Assembly: GCF_013393385.1 (NCBI RefSeq)
Contig: NZ_AP023239.1
Location: forward strand, 5,456,001 to 5,520,000
Source of the DNA: Paenibacillus sp. URB8-2
GTDB taxonomy: Bacteria > Bacillota > Bacilli > Paenibacillales > Paenibacillaceae
Direction: 5' to 3'
DNA: 64,000 nucleotides
Of this stretch, positions 51,846 through 59,587 are shown piece by piece. Position 1 is the stretch's first letter; every line of letters begins with the position of its first letter. A program made the translations under genes and the position numbers. The notes under the pieces are model-generated. The model saw nothing but the letters and a program-made list of their open reading frames with translations. It did not search any database and had not been told where the DNA came from.

Positions 51846-52667
51846 ATGAGTAAAACAGTCTTTATTACGGGGACCAGTTCAGGATTGGGTAAACTAACGG
51901 CGATTCGATTTGCTCAATTGGGCTGGAACGTCGCAGCCACCATGCGTACGCCCGAGAAAGAAACCGAACTTACGGCTTATGACAATATTAAAATTTTTAA
52001 ACTGGATGTCACAAAAGTGGAGCAGGTTCAAATGGCCGTGGAACAAGCCATAGCCGCATTCGGGAAAATTGACGTCGTCGTCAATAATGCCGGTATGGGC
52101 ACTTACGGCCCGTTGGAGCTAGCCAAAGAGGACGCGATCGATTGGCAGTTCGCCGTTAATGCGCGGGGACCGATCAATGTTATTCGTAAATTTTTGCCAC
52201 ATTACAGAGCTAATGGAGGGGGCATGTTCATCAATATCAGCTCCTTCATGGGGATCACGACAGCGGTGCCGCTTGGATCGCTTTATAACATGTCGAAGTT
52301 CGCTTTGGAAGGATTAACGGAAGGTCTTTATTACGAACTGAAGCCGTTCAATATCGAGCTTAGATTGATTGAGCAAGGCGGGTCTACAGGAAATAATTTC
52401 AAGGAAAGTATCACTTGGAACAGAGATGAGAACATTAAAGACTACGATGATTTGATGGCGAAAGTGCAAAATGTAATGAATACCGCCGAAACCAGCGGCA
52501 GTCTGGATGACCCTCAAATCATTGTGGACGCCATTGTCGCTCTGGCAACGGGGGAAAGCAAGAAGTTCCGTACCGTTATCGGCGCAGCAGGCAACGACCT
52601 GATGGCTCTTAGAAACTCTGTGCCGATCGAGGATTATTTGGAGACCATCGCTAAAAATTATATGTAA
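51846..52667 (+). CDS. short-chain dehydrogenase/reductase
   Basis: This 273-residue classical SDR shows ITGTSSGLGKL (cofactor loop), LDVTKVEQ, NNAGMGTYG, the catalytic Ser in NISSFMG and the YNMSK dyad. The Arg in TMRTPEK after the second strand suggests NADPH. GGAGG lies seven bases before ATG 51846 (ATG 51843 is closer). Two operator copies precede it, and a TetR gene with the same operator follows. Such SDR/TetR pairs are common, and the substrate is unknown. Confidence 0.88.
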   Translation: MSKTVFITGTSSGLGKLTAIRFAQLGWNVAATMRTPEKETELTAYDNIKIFKLDVTKVEQVQMAVEQAIAAFGKIDVVVNNAGMGTYGPLELAKEDAIDWQFAVNARGPINVIRKFLPHYRANGGGMFINISSFMGITTAVPLGSLYNMSKFALEGLTEGLYYELKPFNIELRLIEQGGSTGNNFKESITWNRDENIKDYDDLMAKVQNVMNTAETSGSLDDPQIIVDAIVALATGESKKFRTVIGAAGNDLMALRNSVPIEDYLETIAKNYM

Positions 52668-52742
52668 CGATATTACAACCTTCTCCCGCTGCTACCCTGA
52701 GGCTGTATTGACTGAAGAACGTATTAAGTATATTCTAGTTTA

Positions 52743-52757
52743 GAATGAACGTTCGAT
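52743..52757. promoter_or_regulatory. TetR operator before tetR gene
   Basis: GAATGAACGTTCGAT contains the dyad GAACGTTC and matches both sites upstream of the SDR. It lies 26 bp before the regulator's start, which fits autorepression. Confidence 0.6.
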
Positions 52758-52782
52758 TTGATGCTGGGAAAGGAAGATCTGA

Positions 52783-53367
52783 ATGTTTGAAAAATACAAC
52801 AAAGTGCAGCGGGCCGTCCTCGAAACGACTCTTAACATTATCATTCGGAAGGAATTACAGGCTACCTCAATGGCGCTAATAGTTAAGGAATCTGGCGTAT
52901 CGACCGGGAATATTTATCATTACTTTCAAAGTAAAGAAGATATTGTAAACGAGTTGTACAAAGCAATTGTCACATTCAACGGAGAGTATGTGCGCGAGGG
53001 TTTACTGCAGGGCAGAACGATTCGTGAAAAGTTCGAATTAGGTTGGAATCGGGTTGTCGAATTGGGTGAAAAATATCCACAGGGCTTTCAATTTATTGAG
53101 CAGTATTCGTTCTCGCCTTACATTTATGATGAGGTGAAGCAGGCAGTCTATACAGATGGCTGGTGCGGGCCTATGAACAAGTTGTATGAAGAAGCCATTC
53201 AGCAGAAGTTGTTTATCCCCATGAATCCGAAGCTGATGGTACAGATGCATTACGGGACATTAGTTTATATTTTGAAAGCCCATCTGCAAGGGATCTTCGA
53301 ATTAACCAGCGACAGCGTGCATGAAGTAATCCGTTCCTGTTGGAAGGCTGTGCAGCTAAGCGGATAA
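52783..53367 (+). CDS. TetR/AcrR family regulator
   Basis: This 194-residue regulator has a helix-turn-helix of the usual form (TSMALIVKESGVSTGNIYHY, then FQSKEDIVNELY). A helical ligand domain with several aromatic residues follows (PQGFQFIEQYSFSPYIYDEV). GGAAAGGAAG precedes the ATG. Operator copies before this gene and before the SDR indicate a small regulon of two genes. Confidence 0.87.
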   Translation: MFEKYNKVQRAVLETTLNIIIRKELQATSMALIVKESGVSTGNIYHYFQSKEDIVNELYKAIVTFNGEYVREGLLQGRTIREKFELGWNRVVELGEKYPQGFQFIEQYSFSPYIYDEVKQAVYTDGWCGPMNKLYEEAIQQKLFIPMNPKLMVQMHYGTLVYILKAHLQGIFELTSDSVHEVIRSCWKAVQLSG

Positions 53368-53380
53368 TACTCAGGCGGCG

Positions 53381-53414
53381 AAGACCCCTCGAAATACTAA
53401 TTTCGACGGGTCTC
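53381..53414. terminator. bidirectional terminator between tetR and ABC operon
   Basis: AAGACCCcTCGAAAT and ATTTCGAcGGGTCTc pair around ACTA with one internal mismatch. It serves the convergent tetR and ABC ATPase genes. Confidence 0.65.
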
Positions 53415-53433
53415 TTCCTTCCGATACAGCACT

Positions 53434-54522
53434 CTAAAATATCCGGGTCGATTGAACCGGCCAGCGTACCTGAACCTTATCGCCAATTTGTAGGCCAAGC
53501 TCCTTCGTGGTTTGGTTAAGCCTTGCAATAAAATGCTTGTCCATCTTCTCAATGACGACTCCGATCAGATAGGATGCGCCAGTATAATGGATAAATGAAA
53601 CATTGCCGGACAACGAGTTGAAACTTTCCAAGTCTCTTACATCAGACAATCCCGTCCCCTCCGGCAGCACTTCGACGGTTTCGGGCCTTACCATGACATA
53701 GGTCGGAGATGCTGCTTTCACCGTCTTTTCCGCCATAATCTTCTGACCGCCCGGCAGCTCAAACCTCCATTTTCCGTTACCTGCATCCAAGGCGGAAGCC
53801 TCCACCAGATTGGATTCCCCCACGAAATCAGCGACAAAAGAATCCGCCGGCTCCGTGTAAATTTGCTGCGGCGTTCCGATTTGCACAATGCGTCCATGAT
53901 TCATAACCGCAATGCGATCAGATAATACCATCGCTTCTTCCTGATCATGCGTCACAAATATACCGGTAAATCCGAATTCCTTCTGAAGAGAGCGGATTTC
54001 AATACCGAGCGCTTGCCGAAGCTTGGCATCCAGATTGCTGAGAGGTTCATCGAATAACACCAGCGTCGGCTGCAGGACGAGTGTCCTCGCCAAAGCGACA
54101 CGCTGCTGCTGCCCTCCGGAGAGCTGCGCGGGAAACCGTTTCACAAAGCTGCTTAATTGCACCGACCGCAGGGCGGCCTCCACTCTGTCCTTTATCTCGG
54201 ATTTCGGTACTCCTTTACGGCGCAGCCCGAAGGCCACGTTGTCATACATGTTCAAGTGAGGGAATAAGGCATAGTTTTGAAAGACCAGACCGACATCCCG
54301 TTTATGGGGAGGCACCTTCGTCAAATCCCGCTGGCCCAGCAGGATCGATCCGGACGTCGGATCTTGCAGGCCGGCGATCATACGCAGTGTCGTGCTCTTC
54401 CCGCAGCCGCTCGGCCCAAGGAGAGACAGCATTTCGCCGCGATTAATGGCAATATTCAGATCTTTTACGACAGTATTGCTTCCATATTGTTTGACAAGAT
54501 TCTTTATTTCCAAATGACTCAT
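53434..54522 (-). CDS. ABC importer ATPase, PotA/FbpC type
   Basis: This 362-residue ATP-binding subunit has Walker A LGPSGCGKSTTLRM (about residues 35-48), the Q-loop VFQNYALFPHL, signature LSGGQQQRVALARTL, Walker B TLVLFDEPLSNLDAK and H-loop VTHDQEEAM. A C-terminal TOBE-type regulatory domain of about 110 residues follows. ATG 54522 has GAGGTG upstream. It is the last gene of an operon with two permeases and a binding protein. The class imports polyamines, iron or similar small solutes; context does not fix which. Confidence 0.9.
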   Translation of the reverse strand: MSHLEIKNLVKQYGSNTVVKDLNIAINRGEMLSLLGPSGCGKSTTLRMIAGLQDPTSGSILLGQRDLTKVPPHKRDVGLVFQNYALFPHLNMYDNVAFGLRRKGVPKSEIKDRVEAALRSVQLSSFVKRFPAQLSGGQQQRVALARTLVLQPTLVLFDEPLSNLDAKLRQALGIEIRSLQKEFGFTGIFVTHDQEEAMVLSDRIAVMNHGRIVQIGTPQQIYTEPADSFVADFVGESNLVEASALDAGNGKWRFELPGGQKIMAEKTVKAASPTYVMVRPETVEVLPEGTGLSDVRDLESFNSLSGNVSFIHYTGASYLIGVVIEKMDKHFIARLNQTTKELGLQIGDKVQVRWPVQSTRIF

Positions 54523-54537
54523 GACCACACCTCATAT

Positions 54538-55320
54538 TCAAAATCTGTTGTTCCGCTTCATGACGAAGGCTCCCAATAGACCAATCAAAAACGTGCAAAC
54601 GATAATAATGGACGATACTGCCGCCAGAGACGGTGACAGATTGAATTGAATATCGGAATAAATCGTCATCGGCAGTGTGTTCACTCCCGGGCCGGTCAGG
54701 AATAACGCAATCACAAGCTCGTCAAACGACATGACCAGACTTATAAAAGCACTTGCTGCCAGCGCAGGCTTGGCAAGGGGCAGCGTGACCAGAAAAAACG
54801 TTTTTACCGGTGAGGCGCCGAGGATGATTGCCGCTTCTTCAACCGATCGTTCCATGCGGGAAAACCCGGCCAGCATCATTCGGATAACATAGGGGATGAC
54901 CAGCACGATATGGGCGAGCAGAAGTCTCATAAAATACATTTTGACTCCCAAAGAACTGAAGTATATCAGCAGCCCGATCCCGAACAGCAGCGTGGGAATG
55001 ACCAGAGGTGACAGGAACAGCGATTGAAGCGCATTTTTAAACCGGAAATTAAACCTTGCCAAGGCATAGGCAATCATCGTTCCGATCGGAAGCGCCACAC
55101 AGGTCGTCAAAATGGCGAGCCACAAGCTGGTCCAAAAAGGCTTCCCGTATCGCCCTCCTGTCAGTACCTCCTCATACCACCGGAACGTAAATCCCTTTGG
55201 CGGAAATACGAGATACTCTCCGGGATTGAATGATGAGATGATAATGACAATTAGCGGCGCCATTATAAACAGATAGATTATGCCGTTGACAAGATTAAGG
55301 AGCCGGAATTTCCGTTTCAT
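54538..55320 (-). CDS. ABC importer permease, PotC type
   Basis: This 260-residue six-helix inner-membrane permease has the EAA loop ERSVEEAAIILGASPVKTFF, which contacts the ATPase. The N-terminal half has PKGFTFRWYEEVLTGGRYGK, typical of PotC/YdcV proteins. It overlaps the PotB-type gene by four bases, a sign of translational coupling. The substrate specificity lies in the binding protein. Confidence 0.88.
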   Translation of the reverse strand: MKRKFRLLNLVNGIIYLFIMAPLIVIIISSFNPGEYLVFPPKGFTFRWYEEVLTGGRYGKPFWTSLWLAILTTCVALPIGTMIAYALARFNFRFKNALQSLFLSPLVIPTLLFGIGLLIYFSSLGVKMYFMRLLLAHIVLVIPYVIRMMLAGFSRMERSVEEAAIILGASPVKTFFLVTLPLAKPALAASAFISLVMSFDELVIALFLTGPGVNTLPMTIYSDIQFNLSPSLAAVSSIIIVCTFLIGLLGAFVMKRNNRF

Positions 55321-56180
55321 ATCAAGTTCGCCCTTTCCGACTTATTACGGCTAAGCGCCCGGTTATACAAATTGGTTACAATAAGTACGGTCACAAGCAA
55401 AATTACGCCAAGTGCCGATGCGTACGGCCAGTTGAGCAGATTAATCGTCTGATCGTAAATTTCCGTGGCCATCAATTTAACCTTGGATCCACCGATCAAG
55501 GACGGCGTAATGAAGAAGCTCAGGGTAATCGAAAAAACCAGCAGCGTTCCGGCCAGGATGCCCGGCATCGACAAAGGTACCGAAACAAACCAGAACACTT
55601 TCCATTTCGAAGCACCCAGATTCGCCGCCGCCTTCTCCAGATTGCGGTCCATTCCTTCCAGCACCGAATACAGCACGAGCACCATGTAGGGAAGCATCAC
55701 GTGGACGAGGGCGATGATAACCCCCGTCGACGTATACATCAGCGAAAGCGGTTCTTTAATCAGGCCGGACTCGAGCAGCAGATTATTCAGGATGCCTTTC
55801 CGTCCCAGTATGATGATCCAGCCGAAGTTACGAATGACAGCGCTCGTCAACAGCGGAAGGGCAATCATGATTAACAGCAGCGGCTTGCGTCTTGGAGCGG
55901 ATCGGGACACACCGTATGCCAGACAATATCCCAGGATCAAGCAAATCAGACTGACAGCCGCGCCGATTAGAAGAGTGCGCCACAAGATCTTCAAATAGAA
56001 CGGGTCCGTTAAAAATTTGATATATTGATCCCAGACGAAGGCTGATTCCATCCCGCCGGAGGACGTCGTTCTATAAAAACTGAGAACGAACAGACGCCCT
56101 AACGGCAGCACGAACATCAGCAAGAAAATAAGCAGTCCGGGGGTAAGTAAAATCCAGTAAGCGGGTAATCGTTTCAGCAT
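55317..56180 (-). CDS. ABC importer permease, PotB type
   Basis: This 287-residue six-helix permease has the EAA loop DRNLEKAAANLGASKWKVFW. The N-terminal signature LTPGLLIFLLMFVLPLGRLF is also family-typical. It follows the binding-protein gene by 36 bp and overlaps the second permease. With it, the ATPase and the lipoprotein it forms a complete importer. Confidence 0.88.
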   Translation of the reverse strand: MLKRLPAYWILLTPGLLIFLLMFVLPLGRLFVLSFYRTTSSGGMESAFVWDQYIKFLTDPFYLKILWRTLLIGAAVSLICLILGYCLAYGVSRSAPRRKPLLLIMIALPLLTSAVIRNFGWIIILGRKGILNNLLLESGLIKEPLSLMYTSTGVIIALVHVMLPYMVLVLYSVLEGMDRNLEKAAANLGASKWKVFWFVSVPLSMPGILAGTLLVFSITLSFFITPSLIGGSKVKLMATEIYDQTINLLNWPYASALGVILLVTVLIVTNLYNRALSRNKSERANLI

Positions 56181-56216
56181 GGCTTCATAGTTCCCTTCGC
56201 CATTATTTTCACCAAA

Positions 56217-57308
56217 TTATTCAGCAATCAGCTTGCTCCATCTTTCCATCCAATCCGACTTGTTGGCATTAACCAGCTTAAGATCCAGTTTGATCAATTT
56301 GTTGAATGCTTCTTCGTCGCTTGGGATTAGCGCCTTGACATCGCCGGAAAGCTCCACCTTTTTGTTCGTCGGTGAGAAGCCGAAGCCTTCGGAGGATTTC
56401 TTCTGGCTTTCCGGACGCAGCAGGAAATCAATAAATTTCTGCGCCAGCTCCGGATTTTGACTTCCTTTGACCACTTGAGCATTCACATAAATTCCAACGG
56501 CACCCTCTTTCGGTGCAGCGAATTTGATGGGCTGTCCCTGTTTGCCGAACGTATAGGCGTATCCCGAATCGAAAGGAGCAATCCACGCTTCTTCCTGGGC
56601 GAACAGATTGCCTACCTCCGGACTCGACTTGACAATGGCCGCCTTGTTGGGTAGCAGGGTTTTGATTTTATCAAGCCCCGGTTGAATGTTGTCTTCACCG
56701 CCGCCGTTTGCCTTCGCAATAGCAGCCAGGAATTGGTTTCCGTAGGTGTTGGAAATATCGACAAGTCCTACATGCCCTTTGTACTCGGGTCTCCACAAAT
56801 CCTCCCACGAAGTTGGAGGAGTCGTAATTTTCTGCTCGTTGTAGATGATGCCGAGAGCTTCATATGCATAAACCGGACCGTATCCGTCCGGATTCAGCGC
56901 CCCGGGATACAGATCTTTCAGATTGCCCATTTTAGAGGAATCAATCTTCATAATCAGGTCTTCTTTGGCTGCAATCTCTTCCTGGCCTCCGGAGAACTGA
57001 ACGACATCAATGCTCGGATTATTTTTCTCCGCTCGAATCTTCGCCAGCGCATCGGCCGAATACAGCGTAATGACATCCACTTTGGCATTGTATTCTTTTT
57101 CAAATTCCTGGATCAATTCCTTCTGCGTCTTCTCAATCGCTCCACCGAAGGAGGTTACGACAAGCTTGCCGGGCTCTTTCGAAGATTCAGCGGAGGAAGC
57201 ATTCCCTGAAACATCCTTATCTCCTCCATTCGCGCCGCAACCGGCAATCACAATCATCAGTCCAGCCAGAATTCCGAATGCCGCTTTAGAAAAAAATCGG
57301 TTTCTCAT
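56217..57308 (-). CDS. ABC importer substrate-binding lipoprotein, PotD-like
   Basis: This 363-residue protein has a lipoprotein signal (GILAGLMIVIAGCGANGG, Cys near residue 24). A linker rich in Ser/Gly and an SBP_bac-type domain follow. Motifs are LVVTSFGGAIEKTQKELIQE, IDVVQFSGGQEEIAAKEDLI, YAYEALGIIYNEQKITTPPT and SWEDLWRPEYKGHVGLVD, as in spermidine/putrescine and related opine or phosphonate binders. It would bind the solute outside the membrane. Linkage to an amidohydrolase suggests an amide-containing or amine compound (inference). Confidence 0.87.
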   Translation of the reverse strand: MRNRFFSKAAFGILAGLMIVIAGCGANGGDKDVSGNASSAESSKEPGKLVVTSFGGAIEKTQKELIQEFEKEYNAKVDVITLYSADALAKIRAEKNNPSIDVVQFSGGQEEIAAKEDLIMKIDSSKMGNLKDLYPGALNPDGYGPVYAYEALGIIYNEQKITTPPTSWEDLWRPEYKGHVGLVDISNTYGNQFLAAIAKANGGGEDNIQPGLDKIKTLLPNKAAIVKSSPEVGNLFAQEEAWIAPFDSGYAYTFGKQGQPIKFAAPKEGAVGIYVNAQVVKGSQNPELAQKFIDFLLRPESQKKSSEGFGFSPTNKKVELSGDVKALIPSDEEAFNKLIKLDLKLVNANKSDWMERWSKLIAE

Positions 57309-57391
57309 GATCCATTCCCCTTTATATAAGTTCTTTCAAATTCATATTATCGGCTAAAGCGAAATCAGCTATGCAAGGTTGTCCCCCGCCC

Positions 57392-58561
57392 TCAATTGTT
57401 CATGCTTCGTTCCCAGTTTCTTATATACAGATTACGCGCATTTTCGGATAGAACCATCCCTGCCGCTTGATAGGCATAATCCTCATCAATAATCCCCTCA
57501 TCAACAAGGCCGCTAAGCACCTTACCCAGCTCTTTCTTGACGATCTTGGCGCCAAGCCAGCTAACTTCCGGAATAGTAAACCCGTCAGATCCGTACAGAA
57601 CCTTGGTAAACGGGGCCATTTCAAAAATCTTCCGCAGCTTCGAATATACCCCGATACTGCTGAAAGGGATCATGGAGGACAGATCAAGATGAATGTTGTG
57701 ATACTGGTTGACAAGATATCCGGCCTCTTCGACGAACGGATATGCACAGTGAATAAAGATAATCTTGACCCCCTGATAGTGCGGGTCGCTGACAATACCG
57801 TGCATCAGCAGCGGACTGGACAGCTTAACATCGAGCAGAGGGGCATCGCCTGCACCCGAATGCATTTGAATCGGAATGTCATATTCCAGGCACAGCTCGA
57901 ACGCAAGCAGTACAAGGTAATCACGCACATCCTTTTCGGCGGATCGGTTGCCCGGGTCTGCAAGAAACATACCATAGCTCTTTGCAGCCTGTTCTCTCGA
58001 TACTTTGTTCATTTTCAGGCCGGTATGGTAGGCAATGACCGATTTAAAAGCAATGGTCCCCTTATTCTCAACTTCGTCTCTCAGCTCCCGAATATAGCTC
58101 TTTTCAAGCTCTTCAAAATCCACCTTCTCTTCAAACAATCGATGATACGTCGCCTCTACACGATGAATCCGTCTGGCCGTTACAGATGAAGATACACTAT
58201 GGAACCAATCCAGTTCCTCCTGGGATAATCTCGGCCCCATAACCGGAAAACCGTAATCGACGAGGAACGATTCAAAAACAGCATCTTTAAATAACATATC
58301 CGCGTATTCTTTGGGATTTGAATGATATAACTCATTTCTCATGTTAATCAGCTCATCATCCGTAATGTTGGGATTGATCTTGTATAATTCGATGAGCTCT
58401 TTGCGGACCATTTTATACAACAACGTGTTTCTCGAATCTTCACTTTTGGGAGGTATAAGCGAGAGTGTAAAGATATTATCAAACGTTCGGGTCTCACGCG
58501 AAATCATAAATGGATGACAATGATCGTCAATGATAGGCAGTTTTCTCAAGTCAATGTTCAT
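57392..58561 (-). CDS. amidohydrolase family protein (Amidohydro_2 type)
   Basis: This 389-residue TIM-barrel metal hydrolase carries IDDHCHPF (HxH, residues 14-16). IQMHSGAGDAP (His) and IFIHCAYPFVEE (His) follow, and LYGSDGF provides the last Asp. These are the metal ligands expected in order. The family includes decarboxylases and hydrolases, and the N-terminal domain of FluG is related. GGAGGTAAAAACA precedes the ATG. It is the first gene of the importer operon, and a GntR operator lies just upstream. It likely processes the imported solute. Confidence 0.85.
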   Translation of the reverse strand: MNIDLRKLPIIDDHCHPFMISRETRTFDNIFTLSLIPPKSEDSRNTLLYKMVRKELIELYKINPNITDDELINMRNELYHSNPKEYADMLFKDAVFESFLVDYGFPVMGPRLSQEELDWFHSVSSSVTARRIHRVEATYHRLFEEKVDFEELEKSYIRELRDEVENKGTIAFKSVIAYHTGLKMNKVSREQAAKSYGMFLADPGNRSAEKDVRDYLVLLAFELCLEYDIPIQMHSGAGDAPLLDVKLSSPLLMHGIVSDPHYQGVKIIFIHCAYPFVEEAGYLVNQYHNIHLDLSSMIPFSSIGVYSKLRKIFEMAPFTKVLYGSDGFTIPEVSWLGAKIVKKELGKVLSGLVDEGIIDEDYAYQAAGMVLSENARNLYIRNWERSMNN

Positions 58562-58603
58562 TGTTTTTACCTCCGAAAATTAAAATAAACAAATTGTTTT
58601 TGT

Positions 58604-58617
58604 TATTGTATACAATA
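58604..58617. promoter_or_regulatory. GntR/FadR-type operator
   Basis: TATTGTATACAATA is a perfect 14-bp palindrome containing the TTGTATACAA core typical of FadR-subfamily GntR regulators. It lies about 45 bp before the amidohydrolase start. The rest of the 280-bp gap to the GntR gene holds no gene. Confidence 0.75.
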
Positions 58618-58841
58618 CTATGGGTTATACCCCTTGTCAATAAAAATCACACGCAAGCATTCCAACCGGCTGAAATGAGGAATAATAGCGGGTTAAGGGT
58701 ATTGTTTCTTACTCGACATGTTAGTTTTTGCATCAAAAAAGAGCCGACAGCTTTGGCGACGCGTAAATACGGTCATCAAATCTGACAGCTCGTTTATCAA
58801 TCAGGTTAAATCAGAATCCTATTGAAAATTGATGGATTTCC

Positions 58842-59498
58842 TTATTTCGCATACAGATTATCCCCGTGCGCATGTATCAGGAATTCCGATCTGGCTCTGC
58901 TCCAGTTCTGCTGTGTATATTGACGGGCTTTTTCCTGATCTTGATTGGAAATTGCATCTAATATTAATTTATGCTCCGAATTCGCCTTCTCCAAATTCAC
59001 ACCCGTAACAAAATTGGTCTGAATTTGATAGGTTTTATGAAACAGCTTTTCCCAATGGTAGGCTAGAAGCTTGTTCTCGCACATATTGTGCAGAGTCTTA
59101 TGAAACTCCATATCGTATTCTTTCCATTTATGAAAATCCATGAGCCTCTTGGCTTCGTCCATCCTGTCAATCAGCTCACTCAGTTGCTTGATATGCTCTT
59201 TGGAAGGATTGTGAGCCGCCAAATAGGAAATCATTCCCTCAACGGCTTCCATCATTTCGTAACAATCGTTAATGTCCTGCGCCGTCAAAACGCTGACATA
59301 AGCACCCTTGCGCGGGTAAACTGTAACAAAGCCCTCCACCGAAAGCAGCCGAATAGCTTCTCTGACTGGAGTTCTGCTCATCCCTAAGCTTCTTGCATAA
59401 TCTTCCTCGATGATAGGCTGACCTTGAGATAATTTATTCTCTTTAATATCCCGGAGAATGCTGTTATATGCAACTTGCGCTTGATTTTGCTTAACCAT
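58842..59498 (-). CDS. GntR/FadR-type regulator of the importer operon
   Basis: This 218-residue regulator has an N-terminal winged helix (IEEDYARSLGMSRTPVREAI, RLLSVEGFVTVYPRKGAYVS). A C-terminal FCD domain contains EYDMEFHKTLHNMCENKLLA and SEHKLILDAISNQDQEKARQ (His residues for metal). GGAGG lies six bases before ATG 59498. It is on the same strand upstream of the amidohydrolase-ABC genes, and the TTGTATACAA palindrome between them is its likely site. Confidence 0.87.
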   Translation of the reverse strand: MVKQNQAQVAYNSILRDIKENKLSQGQPIIEEDYARSLGMSRTPVREAIRLLSVEGFVTVYPRKGAYVSVLTAQDINDCYEMMEAVEGMISYLAAHNPSKEHIKQLSELIDRMDEAKRLMDFHKWKEYDMEFHKTLHNMCENKLLAYHWEKLFHKTYQIQTNFVTGVNLEKANSEHKLILDAISNQDQEKARQYTQQNWSRARSEFLIHAHGDNLYAK

Positions 59499-59587
59499 AT
59501 ACATCCTCCCGAGCCCTTCTCTTTTCATTTACACGAAAATCATTATACTTTGTTGGGATTTAGATGTAAAGTTCAAGAGACTCCCTC

